Below are positions 25,816-34,769 of a stretch of DNA of 64,000 nucleotides, piece by piece. Numbering within the stretch: the stretch's first letter is position 1; each line of letters opens with the position of its first letter. Location of the stretch: contig NZ_KE384082.1 in NCBI RefSeq assembly GCF_000423705.1, positions 980,843-1,044,842 of the forward strand, given 5' to 3'. Both the position numbers and the translations under genes were made by a program. The notes below the pieces were generated by a model. That model saw only the letters and a program-made list of their open reading frames with translations. It was not told where the DNA came from and did no database searches. The DNA is from Stappia stellulata DSM 5886 (GTDB lineage: Bacteria; Pseudomonadota; Alphaproteobacteria; Rhizobiales; Stappiaceae).

Positions 25816-27213
25816 TCAGGACAGGCCGGGGAAGAGATACGTCTGGTCGGACGTGAAATCGAAATCGGGGTTCTCCCAGGCGATCATCTTGCCCGGATTG
25901 AGCAGCCCCTTGGGATCGGCCTCCTTCTTGAAGGCGAGTTGCACCGCGTCCGTCTGCTTCATCCCGCCTTCCTCCAGCGTGTAGCGGTGCGGATTGAAGA
26001 TCGGGCAGCCGTGCTCCTCGTGGATCCTGATGATCTCCTCGAGCCGTTCCTCGGTCGTATAGCGCACGATGGGCAGGCCGAAGCAGGTGATCCTGCCGTC
26101 GAAGCGCACGAACTCCAGGTGGCCGAGCACCTCGTCGCCGAAGAGCTCGGCAAGCTGCACCGCCTTCTTGACGTGATCGGGGAAGGGATAGAGCACCTGC
26201 AGATAGGTAATCGCCGGATCGACCCTGAGCCCGCGCAACGTGGTGTGGTTCCAGGTCAGTTCCGGCACCGGCGGCAGGCTCTTGCGGTCGCTTTCCTGCG
26301 CCTCGTCGGAGCGATACACGAGCTCCGCGTCCTCTCGCCGGGCGAGAAATGCGGCGAAGGCATCCATTGCGAAGGGGGCGACCATGATCGCGCAGACCGA
26401 TTGGTTGGAGCGCAGGAACTTCTTGTGGCGCAGGAAATACTCATGCGGGACCGGCGCGGAAATCGGTGCGATCTCCTTGGTCAGGATGCCGTCCTGATTG
26501 GCGAGCGCATCGGCGAAACCGGCGGCCTGCGCGAAACTGTCGAAGCCGACGAGCACATCGACCCAGTCGTAACTTGCGGTGAGCGGCATGGTCACTTCGG
26601 TGATGATGCCGTTGGTGCCATAGGCGTGGCTGACCTTGTGCAGATCGGAGCCGGACAGCGTCAGGACGCGCGGCTCTTCCTCCATCGTCACGACGCGCAA
26701 GGCGAGGATGTTGCCGAAATCCCGCAAGCCGCCCCAGTTGATCGAGCCGACCCCGCCCGATCCGCCGGCGACGAAACCGCCGATCGTTGCCGTGCGATGG
26801 GTTGAGGGATGCATCCTCAGTTCCTGGCCGCTCTCGCGGGTGGCGTCGTCGATGACCGACATGATGGCGCCGGCCTCGGCGCGCACGCTTCCGAGCGAGA
26901 CCTCCAGCACCTTGTTCATTTCAGCGAGATTGAGCACCACCCCGCCCGACAGCGGCATCGCCTGACCGTAGTTGCCGGTCCCCGCGCCGCGGGTGGTCAC
27001 AGGCACGTCATGCGCGTAGCAGGCCTTGAGCACGCGAATCACGTCCGCCTCGCTTGTCGCATTGACCACGAAGTCCGCCGTCACCTCGTCGAGCTGGCGC
27101 TTGAGCACCGGCGAGTACCAGAAGAAATCGCGGCTTTTCTGCCGCACGATCTGCGGGTTGTCTTCAATGGCCAGGCCCTCGAGGTCGGCCTTCAACGCGG
27201 CAATGTCGCTCAT
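25816..27213 (-). CDS. FAD-binding oxidoreductase, GlcD / D-lactate dehydrogenase type
   Basis: Flavoprotein of the vanillyl-alcohol oxidase superfamily, 465 residues. The FAD-binding domain has PVTTRGAGTGNYGQAMPLSGG, the pyrophosphate-binding hallmark, followed by TIGGFVAGGSGGVGSINWGG. The C-terminal domain contains HGCPIFNPHRYTLEEGGMKQ and ends with DPKGLLNPGKM, the usual FAD-linked oxidase C-terminal motif. Family members oxidise D-2-hydroxy acids, passing electrons to quinone or cytochrome. It is four bases downstream of the cytosine-deaminase-like gene, clearly co-transcribed. In this context it may oxidise a ring-opened or hydroxylated product of the heterocycle rather than lactate. Confidence 0.9.
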   Translation of the reverse strand: MSDIAALKADLEGLAIEDNPQIVRQKSRDFFWYSPVLKRQLDEVTADFVVNATSEADVIRVLKACYAHDVPVTTRGAGTGNYGQAMPLSGGVVLNLAEMNKVLEVSLGSVRAEAGAIMSVIDDATRESGQELRMHPSTHRTATIGGFVAGGSGGVGSINWGGLRDFGNILALRVVTMEEEPRVLTLSGSDLHKVSHAYGTNGIITEVTMPLTASYDWVDVLVGFDSFAQAAGFADALANQDGILTKEIAPISAPVPHEYFLRHKKFLRSNQSVCAIMVAPFAMDAFAAFLARREDAELVYRSDEAQESDRKSLPPVPELTWNHTTLRGLRVDPAITYLQVLYPFPDHVKKAVQLAELFGDEVLGHLEFVRFDGRITCFGLPIVRYTTEERLEEIIRIHEEHGCPIFNPHRYTLEEGGMKQTDAVQLAFKKEADPKGLLNPGKMIAWENPDFDFTSDQTYLFPGLS

Positions 27214-27217
27214 AATC

Positions 27218-28558
27218 CTAAATCCCCAGATCCTGTGTCATGAGATCGTCGAGTTCGCGGTAGTCGGGAAGCGTTCGCGAGATCGCATGTCCCCCGCGCA
27301 AGACGGTACGCGCTCCGCCGGGACGTGCAATCAGTTCGTTCCAGTTTCTCGCCTTGAAGACGATCATGTCGGCCGGCGAGCCGATGTCGAGCCGCCCGCG
27401 CGCGCTGTCTCCCAAAAGCCCCGCCGGCGTCGTGGTCGCGGTGCGGATCCAGTCGCCAGAGGGATGATCGAGATGCAGGATGCGCACCGCCTGCGCATAG
27501 ACATCGACCATGTCGAGATCGCCATAGGCGTAGAAGGGGTCGCGCGTGTTGTCGGAGGCAACCGCCACCGGAATGCCGCGCGCCTTCATTTCGTGCAGCA
27601 GCGTGACTCCGCGCCAGCGCGGTGTGCGCCCGTGCGCGCGGTCCATCAGATACATGTTGCAAAGCGGCAGGCTGACGACGCCGATCCCGGCGCGGGCGAC
27701 CAGATCGAGCGTCTCGTCGACCGCCGCATCGGTCTGACGCGCCAGCGAGCAACAATGGCCGCAGACCACCTGGCCGGAAAACCGCGTCCGGATGGCGGTC
27801 TCGGCGATGATCCTCAAGGAATCCGCGTCCGGGTCGGCGGTCTCGTCCACATGGAAGTCGAGCGCCAGACCGCGGCTTTCAGCGGCGCGGAACATCGCCT
27901 CGACATGGGTCTCCAGCCCGTCGATCATGAAGGTCACGGCGCCGAGCACGCCGCCGGCCTCGAGCGCCCGGTCGGCGATCGAGGGCAGGAAGGCGGGATC
28001 CTCCAGACTGTCGACCCCGAAAAGGGCGGAGGCCTGCAGGTCGATCCGGTCCGCCCACTCGCGCCGCACGTCCTTGAAGACGTCCCAGCTGATCGCATCT
28101 TGCGGGGGGATGCTGTCCAGATGCGTGCGCATCAAGACGGTGCCATGCGCATGGGCACATTGAAGCGCGAAGGACATGCGCCGGCGCACGTCCTCCGCCG
28201 ACCAACGCGCCTCGCGGTCTGCCGTCACCGCGTCGAGCGCGCCTGGAAACGTGCCGTCGGGATTGGGCCGACGCGCCCAGATGTGCCCCTTGTCGAGATG
28301 GGTGTGCATGTCGACCATCCCCGGCAGGACCAGCCCGCCGTCGAGATCGATCCGCACCGCGCCGTCGTGAACGATCAGCTCGCCGCAAGAGGCGATCGCC
28401 GCGATCTCTCCCTTGTCGATCAGGATGTCCGCACGCCCCAGCCCGTCGCCGATATGATTGAGGATGCCGGCGGTGACCGCACTGGGGAGCGTCGCGTTTG
28501 CGAGCAGCACCGCGCCGTCGCCGCGGGGAAGGTGATTTGTGTCGATTGCCTCAGCCAT
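27218..28558 (-). CDS. Cytosine-deaminase-like amidohydrolase
   Basis: Zinc/iron amidohydrolase of the cytosine deaminase group, 446 residues. Metal ligands are readable: DMHTHLDKGH (HxH), FHVDETAD (His), VVCGHCCSLA (His) and VASDNTRDPFYAYGDLDM (Asp). The HTHLDKG and SDNTRDPFYAYGDLDM motifs are those of CodA, which deaminates cytosine and also creatinine. The substrate is therefore probably a pyrimidine, creatinine or a related cyclic amidine. The start overlaps the permease stop by eight bases, and the gene is followed at four bases by the FAD oxidase. This placement inside an importer operon means the imported compound is the likely substrate. Confidence 0.9.
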   Translation of the reverse strand: MAEAIDTNHLPRGDGAVLLANATLPSAVTAGILNHIGDGLGRADILIDKGEIAAIASCGELIVHDGAVRIDLDGGLVLPGMVDMHTHLDKGHIWARRPNPDGTFPGALDAVTADREARWSAEDVRRRMSFALQCAHAHGTVLMRTHLDSIPPQDAISWDVFKDVRREWADRIDLQASALFGVDSLEDPAFLPSIADRALEAGGVLGAVTFMIDGLETHVEAMFRAAESRGLALDFHVDETADPDADSLRIIAETAIRTRFSGQVVCGHCCSLARQTDAAVDETLDLVARAGIGVVSLPLCNMYLMDRAHGRTPRWRGVTLLHEMKARGIPVAVASDNTRDPFYAYGDLDMVDVYAQAVRILHLDHPSGDWIRTATTTPAGLLGDSARGRLDIGSPADMIVFKARNWNELIARPGGARTVLRGGHAISRTLPDYRELDDLMTQDLGI

Positions 28559-29423
28559 CCCGTTTGATCGCGCTTTCGTGCCAGCGCCGCAACATCAAAT
28601 GCGACAGGATGCTCAGGCTCGCGAAGATCACGATCCCGGTCAGCGAGATCAGGACGATGGCCGCGAACATGCGCGGAATGTTGAGCCGGTAGCTTGCTTC
28701 CAGAATCTTGAACGCCAGCCCCGACCCGAGCCCCCCGGTGCCGGCCACGAATTCGGCGACGATGGCGCCGATCAGCGACAGGCCGCCGGCGATCTTCAAG
28801 CCGCCCAGGAAATACGGCAGCGCGGAGGGAAGCCGCAGATGCCACAGGGTCTGCCAGCGGCTCGCGCCATAAAGCTGGAACAGGTTGCGCAGGTTGTGAT
28901 CGGCGGAATTCAGCCCCATCGTCGTGTTCGACAGGATCGGGAAAAAGGCGACGATCCATGCGCAGATCAACAGCCCGACGATCTTGGAAGGCACATAGAT
29001 GAAGATCAGCGGCGCGATCACGATCACCGGCGTCACCTGAAGGATGACGGCATAGGGGAAGAAAGACATCTCCACCCATTTCGACTGCGCAAAGAGCACC
29101 GCCAGGCCGACCCCGCCGATGGTGGCGATGACGAGCGCTCCGAGCGTGATCTGCAATGTCACCAGGAGCGCCGGCCACAACATCGGCCAGTCCCGGACCA
29201 GCGCCTCGGCCACGCGATCCGGACCGGGCAGGATGTAATGCGGCACCTGATAGGCATCCACGTACCATTGCCAGCCGGCGATGGTGGCAATCATCACCGC
29301 GGCCGGCAGCGCCCAGCGCGCGACGCGGTCGATCTTCGCGCGGCGCAGCTTGGCGGCCTCCACCGCATCGAGCGGGGGAAGTGCCGCCGCAGCCAGGCGG
29401 GCCGGTTCGGTTTCAGCGGTCAT
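28551..29423 (-). CDS. ABC transporter permease (NMT1/SsuC-like)
   Basis: Inner-membrane permease of an ABC importer, 290 residues with about six helices from ATG 29423. The cytoplasmic loop that contacts the ATPase reads LYGASRWQTLWHLRLPSALPYFLGGLKIA, the EAA-type motif of the SsuC/TauC/ThiX group, followed by GAIVAEFVAGTGGLG. The stop overlaps the amidohydrolase start. It works with the ATPase at 29479 and the binding protein at 30350. Homologues carry sulphonates, taurine, thiamine precursors or pyrimidines. Only the neighbours suggest a nitrogen heterocycle here. Confidence 0.92.
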   Translation of the reverse strand: MTAETEPARLAAAALPPLDAVEAAKLRRAKIDRVARWALPAAVMIATIAGWQWYVDAYQVPHYILPGPDRVAEALVRDWPMLWPALLVTLQITLGALVIATIGGVGLAVLFAQSKWVEMSFFPYAVILQVTPVIVIAPLIFIYVPSKIVGLLICAWIVAFFPILSNTTMGLNSADHNLRNLFQLYGASRWQTLWHLRLPSALPYFLGGLKIAGGLSLIGAIVAEFVAGTGGLGSGLAFKILEASYRLNIPRMFAAIVLISLTGIVIFASLSILSHLMLRRWHESAIKRDG

Positions 29424-29478
29424 CGCGTTGTTCCCGTCGTTTCGTCGCAGGTGCCGTTCGCCATCTGCGGGGCGCGCC

Positions 29479-30288
29479 TCATGTGTTTGCCGCCTCGTCG
29501 CCCATTGCAGCCTGCAGCGCGTCCGAGGCCAGCCGGCAGTGGTCGGAGTACAAATGCGAGGTGCGGAATTCCTCGCCGCGCGGATAGGGCGCGTCGACGG
29601 CCAGGTCGGCGACGACACGCCCGGGACGTGCGGCCATGATCACGATCCGGTTCGACAGATAGACGCTCTCGAACACCGAATGCGTGACGAAGACCACCGT
29701 CCAGCCGAACTCTTCCCACAGCCGCAGGAGATCGTTGTTGAGCCGGAATCGGGTGATCTCGTCCAGCGCCGCGAAGGGCTCGTCCATCAACAGGAGTTTC
29801 GGCTTGGTCACCAGCGCCCGGGCAATCGAGACCCGCATTTTCATGCCGCCGGACAACTCGCGCGGATAGCTTTCGGCAAAGCCCTCCAGACCGACCATCT
29901 CCAGCGCTTCCATGACGCGGGGGCGGGCCGCACGGGCGCTCTCACCCTTCAGCTTGAGCGGCAGATGCACATTGGCGAAAACCGTCGCCCAGGGCATCAG
30001 CGTCGGCTCCTGGAAGACAAAACTGATGTCGTGGTCACTCTCACCCGGACGCTCGCCCGGCCAGACAAGGCGTCCGGCGCTTGGACTGGACAGGCCGGCC
30101 ACGATCCTGAGCGCCGTCGACTTGCCGCAGCCGGAGGGGCCGAGCAGGCTGACGAATTCGCCCTGCCGGATGCTCAGCGACATGTCCTTGAGTGCGACGG
30201 TGGCGTTGGAAAACGTCTTGGTGACATTGTGAAGCGAGACGACCGGCCCGGCCGTCTCGCTGGTGCTCTGCAGGGACACGGATTTCAC
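29479..30288 (-). CDS. ABC transporter ATP-binding protein
   Basis: ATPase subunit of the importer, 269 residues. The start is GTG 30288, behind a strong GGAGG at the right distance; longer in-frame ATG codons lack a ribosome site. Walker A is LLGPSGCGKST, the signature is LSGGMKMRVSIARAL, Walker B is LLLMDEPFAALDE and the switch His is in FVTHSVFE. It is closest to SsuB/TauB/ThiZ-type subunits. The substrate is set by the binding protein. It lies between the binding protein and the permease in the operon. Confidence 0.95.
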   Translation of the reverse strand: MKSVSLQSTSETAGPVVSLHNVTKTFSNATVALKDMSLSIRQGEFVSLLGPSGCGKSTALRIVAGLSSPSAGRLVWPGERPGESDHDISFVFQEPTLMPWATVFANVHLPLKLKGESARAARPRVMEALEMVGLEGFAESYPRELSGGMKMRVSIARALVTKPKLLLMDEPFAALDEITRFRLNNDLLRLWEEFGWTVVFVTHSVFESVYLSNRIVIMAARPGRVVADLAVDAPYPRGEEFRTSHLYSDHCRLASDALQAAMGDEAANT

Positions 30289-30349
30289 GACGCAACCTCC
30301 GCCGCGTCGCGCCGTCCCGCACCGGATTTCAACTGGATGCACACGCCGA

Positions 30350-31393
30350 TCAGTTTCCGGTCAGTTGCTTCTTGAGGTCGACGCCAACACCCTTGTTGAT
30401 GAAGTCGAGTGTATAGCTTTCCTTGATGTCGATGCCGTCCTCGATGACGCCGGCCTTGACCATCTTGGCGTAGAAGTCGGCGTTTCGCTCATCCGTCATG
30501 GCATTGATGCCCAGGGTTTCCGCATCACCGGAATCGACAATGCCGTATTTCTTCATCTGCGCGATGGAGAAGGCGATCTGCTCGGCCGTCATTTCCGGAT
30601 TGTCCTTCATGATCAGCTCGTTGGCCGCGCTGTTGTCGCCATAAAGGTAATTTGTCCAGCCGATTGCCGTGCCGTCGACGAAGCATTGCACCGCCTCGGG
30701 CCGGTTGGCAATCGTGTCCGCCATGACCTCGATTGTCGTCGAATAGCTGTTGAACCCGTAGTCGGCGATCAGGAAAACGTCCGGCATGAAGCCGCCCGCG
30801 CGGTCGATCGAATAGGGCTCCGACGTTACGTACCCCTGCTGACCGGCGGTTTCATCCGCAAGGAAGGGAGCCGGATTGAACGTGTAGGGGCGGCGCTGCT
30901 CGACCGTGAAACCGTACTCGGAGATCATCCACTGATAGTAGGAGGCAAAGCCGTTGTCGCCGATCAGAAGCGGCGCGGTGCCGGCCAGGCTCTCCCAGCT
31001 GTCGTATTTGCCCGGATGCGTCAGGATCACCTGCGGCTCCTTCTGGAACGCGGAGGCGACCACCACGACCGGAATGCCCTCGCGCCTTGCATAAAAGGCC
31101 TGCAGCATGTTGCCGCCCATGTGGAAATCCATCTTGCCGGCAAGCAAGAGGGCGCGGTTGTTGACCTGCGGCCCGCCCGGCACGATCGACACGCTGAGAC
31201 CGCAGGCTTCATAGGTTCCGTCGACCATGGACTGGTAGAAGCCGCCATGTTCCGCCTGGGCCAGCCAGTTGGTGCCGAAGGTCACGCTTTCCTGTGCGCT
31301 TGCCCCCGCCGTTCCCGCAAGGACCGCCGCAACCGCGGTCGCAGCCGCTCCGCACATCGTCCGTGCGGCACTCTTGGTCATGAAATTCCCCAT
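30350..31393 (-). CDS. ABC transporter substrate-binding protein (NMT1/THI5-like)
   Basis: Periplasmic binding protein of the NMT1/THI5-like superfamily, 347 residues from ATG 31393 (GGAGG nine bases upstream). A signal peptide ends at GASAQ. The mature start VTFGTNWLAQAEHGGFYQSM matches the family, which includes ThiY (formyl-aminopyrimidine) and other pyrimidine-binding proteins. Further landmarks are MDFHMGGNMLQAFYARREG, VTSEPYSIDRAGG and the C-terminal DFINKGVGVDLKKQLTGN. It is the first gene behind the sigma-54 promoter. The family and the downstream deaminase together make a pyrimidine-like ligand the leading hypothesis. Confidence 0.92.
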   Translation of the reverse strand: MGNFMTKSAARTMCGAAATAVAAVLAGTAGASAQESVTFGTNWLAQAEHGGFYQSMVDGTYEACGLSVSIVPGGPQVNNRALLLAGKMDFHMGGNMLQAFYARREGIPVVVVASAFQKEPQVILTHPGKYDSWESLAGTAPLLIGDNGFASYYQWMISEYGFTVEQRRPYTFNPAPFLADETAGQQGYVTSEPYSIDRAGGFMPDVFLIADYGFNSYSTTIEVMADTIANRPEAVQCFVDGTAIGWTNYLYGDNSAANELIMKDNPEMTAEQIAFSIAQMKKYGIVDSGDAETLGINAMTDERNADFYAKMVKAGVIEDGIDIKESYTLDFINKGVGVDLKKQLTGN

Positions 31394-31804
31394 CGCGCTT
31401 TCCGCCTCCAGTCCGTGTTGCAATCGATGTAAGCCGCCGTTGACCGGCCGCTGCCTTATGATTGGCCGCACCCGCAAGGGGCGTGGCGACAACGCTCGGG
31501 GATCTTCCCCTCCCAAAACCGGCGCCGCTCAGGCAAAAATACTGCAAGCGGCATGCCAAGCGCCGGGCCGGCTTTTCCTCATCCGGCCGACCGGCGATCC
31601 TCCTCCCGCCGGTCCGCTTTTCGGCGATCCCGGCGCATCGCAAAACCCGCGACGCTTCACACTAGCTCAGGTTCGTCGCACAAAAAAGCGTCATGCGCTG
31701 GCGCGAAAACATCCCTGAAAACATGCCCCTTCCCGAAAGAAGGGATTTCTTCCCGGCCGCGATTGCATAGGCTGCAAGCTGCACCGTGGATGGAGATACA
31801 GACG
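31394..31804. promoter_or_regulatory. Divergent control region between the ABC operon and ridA
   Basis: This 411-base gap has no credible gene. It contains the sigma-54 promoter at 31542-31560 that reads left, leaving a leader of about 140 bases before the binding-protein gene. Three TGCA tetramers spaced at 31764-31783 (TGCATAGGCTGCA then AGCTGCA) lie about 200 bases upstream of the promoter, where an enhancer protein such as NtrC would bind. The leader shows no thiamine box. Short inverted repeats near 31735-31755 are rich in GAAGGG/TTTCTTC. Confidence 0.55.
31542..31560 (-). promoter_or_regulatory. Sigma-54 (RpoN) -24/-12 promoter
   Basis: On the reverse strand the sequence TTGGCATGCCGCTTGCA fits the consensus YTGGCACG-N4-TTGCW with a single deviation (T for C) and the exact GG-N10-GC spacing. 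Transcription would run toward the binding-protein gene. RpoN control fits a nitrogen-scavenging operon. Confidence 0.8.
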
Positions 31805-32188
31805 ATGAAAACGATCACGCCAGCAGGGATCGCCCCGCCCTTCGCCCGCTACAGCCATGCCGTGGAAATCCCGCCGGGCGCGCGCACGCTGGTGTGTTCC
31901 GGCCAGCTCGGCATTTCGGCGGACATGGAGGTGCCGGAGGGCGCGGAAGCCCAAACCGCACTGTGTTTCGAAAACATCGGCGCCATCCTGCGCGAGGCCG
32001 GCATGGACTACGCCGACATCGTGCGCATCAACGCCTTTGTCACCGATCGCGCCCATCTGGCCGGCTACATGGCGGCCCGCGACCGCTTCACCGGCTCCCC
32101 GCCGCCGGCCTCCACCTTGATGATCGTGTCCGGTTTCGCCCGGCCCGAATTCGTCGTCGAGATCGAGGTGATCGCGGCGCGCGCCTGA
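31805..32188 (+). CDS. RidA/YjgF family reactive-intermediate deaminase
   Basis: Small trimeric protein of the RidA/YjgF/RutC family, 127 residues. Members hydrolyse enamine or imine intermediates such as 2-aminoacrylate, or in the Rut pyrimidine route 3-aminoacrylate. ATG 31805 follows GGAGATACAGACG. Landmarks: PPFARYSHAVEIPPGARTLV (N-terminal), GQLGISADMEVPEGAEAQTA, DYADIVRINAFVTDR and the C-terminal FARPEFVVEIEVIA. The usual active-site Arg is matched by RINAFVTDR. It is divergent from the ABC operon and upstream of the 8-oxoguanine deaminase gene, so a link to nitrogen-heterocycle breakdown is likely. Confidence 0.88.
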   Translation: MKTITPAGIAPPFARYSHAVEIPPGARTLVCSGQLGISADMEVPEGAEAQTALCFENIGAILREAGMDYADIVRINAFVTDRAHLAGYMAARDRFTGSPPPASTLMIVSGFARPEFVVEIEVIAARA

Positions 32189-32253
32189 TGCCACGACCCG
32201 CAGGCCCAAAGAGCGACCCCGTTGCCGCGCCGCGTCGGGCGGTTTAATTTCAG

Positions 32254-32283
32254 GCCTTGCGGCATGGCGACGTGCCGCAAGGC
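32254..32283 (+). other. Strong stem-loop in the leader of the 8-oxoguanine deaminase-like gene
   Basis: GCCTTGCGGCA and TGCCGCAAGGC make an 11-bp perfect stem with an eight-base loop, 66 bases after ridA and 84 before the deaminase. It has no U-run. It could be an attenuator, an mRNA protection element or part of a structured leader. Confidence 0.55.
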
Positions 32284-32366
32284 TCCACTTCCCTGTCTGG
32301 AACTCGGGCGGTCGTCGGGATCGCTAGCCAAGCCTGCAGGTCGACAAGACGACAGGACGAACCGGC

Positions 32367-33710
32367 ATGCGCAAATGGATCAAGACCCCGCTCGCAATTC
32401 TCGCGGACAACGCGGACGACGGCATCGTCGTCGAGGGCGGCAAAATCGTTGAATGCATCCCCGCCGGCGGCCAGCCCGCCTCCCCGGTCGATGCCACATT
32501 CGATGCCTCCGCCCACGTGGTTATCCCGGGACTGATCAACACCCACCATCATTTCTTCCAGACGCTGACGCGCGCGCATCCGGGCGCGATCAACAAGGAG
32601 CTGTTTCCCTGGCTCCAGTCGCTCTATCCGATCTGGGCGAGGAACGTGACGCCGGAGACCTTCCGGATGGGAACGCGGCTGGCCCTGACCGAACTGATGA
32701 TGTCGGGCTGCACGGCCGCCTCCGATCACCACTACCTCTTCCCCGACGGGCTGGAAAACGCCATCGACATCCAGGTCGAGGAAGCCACCCGCCTCGGCAT
32801 CCGCATGACGGTGACGCGCGGCTCCATGAACCTCAGCCAGAAGGACGGCGGACTGCCGCCCGACAGCGTCGTGCAGGACGAGGACACGATCCTCGCCGAC
32901 TGCGAACGCGTGCTGTCGCGCTACCATGACACGCGCGAGGGCGCGCGCATCCAGGTGGCGCTGGCGCCCTGCGCGCCCTTCACCGTGACCAAGCGGCTGA
33001 TGCGCGAGAGCGTGGCACTGGCCGAACGCTTCGACTGCCGGCTGCACACCCATCTCGGCGAGACCATCGACGAGGACGACTACTGCCTGCACCACTTCCA
33101 GTGCCGACCGGTCGACTATCTGGAAGACTGCGGCTGGCTCAACGACCGCGTCTGGCTGGCCCATGGCATCCATTTCAACGACGACGAGATCAAGCGGCTC
33201 GGCCATGCCTGCGTCGGCGTGTGCCACTGCCCGACCTCCAACATGGTGCTCGCCTCCGGCCAGTGCCGCACCAAGGAACTGGAGGCCGCGGGCTGTCCGG
33301 TCGGGCTTGGCGTCGACGGTTCCGCCTCAAACGACAATTCCAACCTGATGGAAGGCCTGCGCCACGCGCTGATGATCAACCGCCTCACCTACGATGCGGC
33401 CAGCGTGACGCATCACGACACTTACCGCTGGGCGACCGAAGGCTCCGCCCGTTGCCTCGGGCGCGACGATCTCGGCGCCATCGCGGTCGGCAAGCAGGCG
33501 GATCTGGCGATGTACACGCTGGACGAGCTGCGCTTTTCCGGCTCCGGCGATCCGCTGGCCGCCCTCATCCTGTGCGGCGCCCACGCCGCCGACCGGGTGA
33601 TGGTGGGCGGCGAATGGACCGTCGTCGACGGCGATCCGGTGAACATCGACGTGGAACGCCTGCGCGCCGAACATGGCGCCGCCGCCAAACGCTTCCTGGA
33701 AGCGCTCTAG
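32367..33710 (+). CDS. 8-oxoguanine deaminase-like amidohydrolase
   Basis: Metal-dependent hydrolase of the COG0402 (guanine/8-oxoguanine/triazine) group, 447 residues. Metal and substrate motifs: PGLINTHHHFFQTLTRAHPG (HxH), HTHLGETIDE (His), VWLAHGIHFND (His) and LGVDGSASNDNSNLMEG (Asp). Together with KELFPWLQSLYPIWA these match characterised 8-oxoguanine deaminases, which also take isocytosine and guanine. Hydroxyatrazine hydrolases are the nearest alternative. It follows ridA by 178 bases, with a long hairpin between. The function in salvage or detoxification of oxidised purine bases is inferred from the family. Confidence 0.85.
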   Translation: MRKWIKTPLAILADNADDGIVVEGGKIVECIPAGGQPASPVDATFDASAHVVIPGLINTHHHFFQTLTRAHPGAINKELFPWLQSLYPIWARNVTPETFRMGTRLALTELMMSGCTAASDHHYLFPDGLENAIDIQVEEATRLGIRMTVTRGSMNLSQKDGGLPPDSVVQDEDTILADCERVLSRYHDTREGARIQVALAPCAPFTVTKRLMRESVALAERFDCRLHTHLGETIDEDDYCLHHFQCRPVDYLEDCGWLNDRVWLAHGIHFNDDEIKRLGHACVGVCHCPTSNMVLASGQCRTKELEAAGCPVGLGVDGSASNDNSNLMEGLRHALMINRLTYDAASVTHHDTYRWATEGSARCLGRDDLGAIAVGKQADLAMYTLDELRFSGSGDPLAALILCGAHAADRVMVGGEWTVVDGDPVNIDVERLRAEHGAAAKRFLEAL

Positions 33711-33716
33711 CAACGG

Positions 33717-34592
33717 TCAGGCAACGCGCCCGCCGTTCGCCCCGCGCGCAAACAGATCCGCCGTTGCGGCCTCGGATGCCCTGTAGGCGGCAACGGCGGC
33801 CCCTGCCTGCCGGCGTGCCTCGGCCGCTTGCGCGCCCGGTGCCTCTTCGGCGCGCGCCGACGCCGGCTTTGCACCGAGCCCCGTTGCGGCGGCATCATCC
33901 CCGCCGTCTTGTTCCTCTGCGCGCTGCTTCTGGAGCTCCGCCTGCGCCTCGCTGCGCTGCTGGCTCGCCTGCGCGGCGACCTGGCGGTCCTGCGGCGAGG
34001 GCTCGGCTGGCGCAAGGGCGGCCCGAATCACGATCTCCATCTTGCGGATCGTCTGTTCCGGCTCGCGCTCGGCCGAGGCATCGATCGGCACCTCGCCGGA
34101 GACGGCATAGCGCTTGCCGTCGGGCCCGCGCGTGTATTCATAGCTCGGCGAACCGGCATAGGGGCCGCCGACGCTGGCATGCGCCTGCTCGTGCTGCTTC
34201 ACTTCCGCATCGCGCTTCTTGAGATCGCGGACCTGGGTTTCCTCTTCCGGCGACAGATCCTCGCCCGCGCCCGCGCCGTCGTCTTCGTCTTCGTCGTCTT
34301 CAAGGGCCGGCTGTGCCTCAAGCGCGGAGGTCTGCGGCGCTGCCGGATCGCGCTCGTCCTTGCGCGCCCGTGCGCTCGCATCGCCCGCCTGCAGCGCGGC
34401 GACCGCATCGCTTCGCAAGGTGGCGACAGCCGTCACCGCGTCACCGCCCCCGCCGGCCAGGGCCGATGACGGCGCACGCGTCCGTTCCGCCGCCTCCGCG
34501 CCGGAGGCCGCGCCTGCCGATGGCTCCGCGCGCGCTGCGCGCGTCGCGGCCTGCGCCACGGCGGAGCCGGAAGAGTGAAGACCCGCGAACAT
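33717..34592 (-). CDS. Putative metalloprotease of the SprA / CJM1_0395 family
   Basis: Protein of 291 residues from ATG 34592 with low-complexity, Ala/Glu-rich ends around a conserved core. The core reads [20 protein letters not shown], then [28 protein letters not shown] (residues 134-138) is a zinc-metalloprotease-like HExxH site. An acidic stretch (EDDEDEDDG, near residue 98) precedes it. The long Gln/Glu/Ala-rich tail probably forms a coiled coil ([20 protein letters not shown]). No signal peptide is seen. It converges with the deaminase gene (six bases between stops). The substrate and cellular role are unknown. Confidence 0.75.
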   Translation of the reverse strand: MFAGLHSSGSAVAQAATRAARAEPSAGAASGAEAAERTRAPSSALAGGGGDAVTAVATLRSDAVAALQAGDASARARKDERDPAAPQTSALEAQPALEDDEDEDDGAGAGEDLSPEEETQVRDLKKRDAEVKQHEQAHASVGGPYAGSPSYEYTRGPDGKRYAVSGEVPIDASAEREPEQTIRKMEIVIRAALAPAEPSPQDRQVAAQASQQRSEAQAELQKQRAEEQDGGDDAAATGLGAKPASARAEEAPGAQAAEARRQAGAAVAAYRASEAATADLFARGANGGRVA

Positions 34593-34769
34593 GAAACGAG
34601 TTTCCCCTGCGGCAGGTAAGCGAAGCGTTAATCCGCCCCGCCTCCACCCTTCAGTTTTTTGTGAAGTCCCCCGCACCGCCGGCAATGACGCTGCCGCGCC
34701 CGCGCGTTATGGTTGGGCAACGACACCGGACCGCAACGTCCGCACCGCATCCAATCCCGAGAGGCCGTC

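Noticed and set aside
31394..31541. Thiamine (TPP) riboswitch in the leader of the NMT1-type operon
   Set aside because: The CTGAGA and ACCTGATCTGG-type elements are not present in order. A different riboswitch class cannot be excluded by eye.
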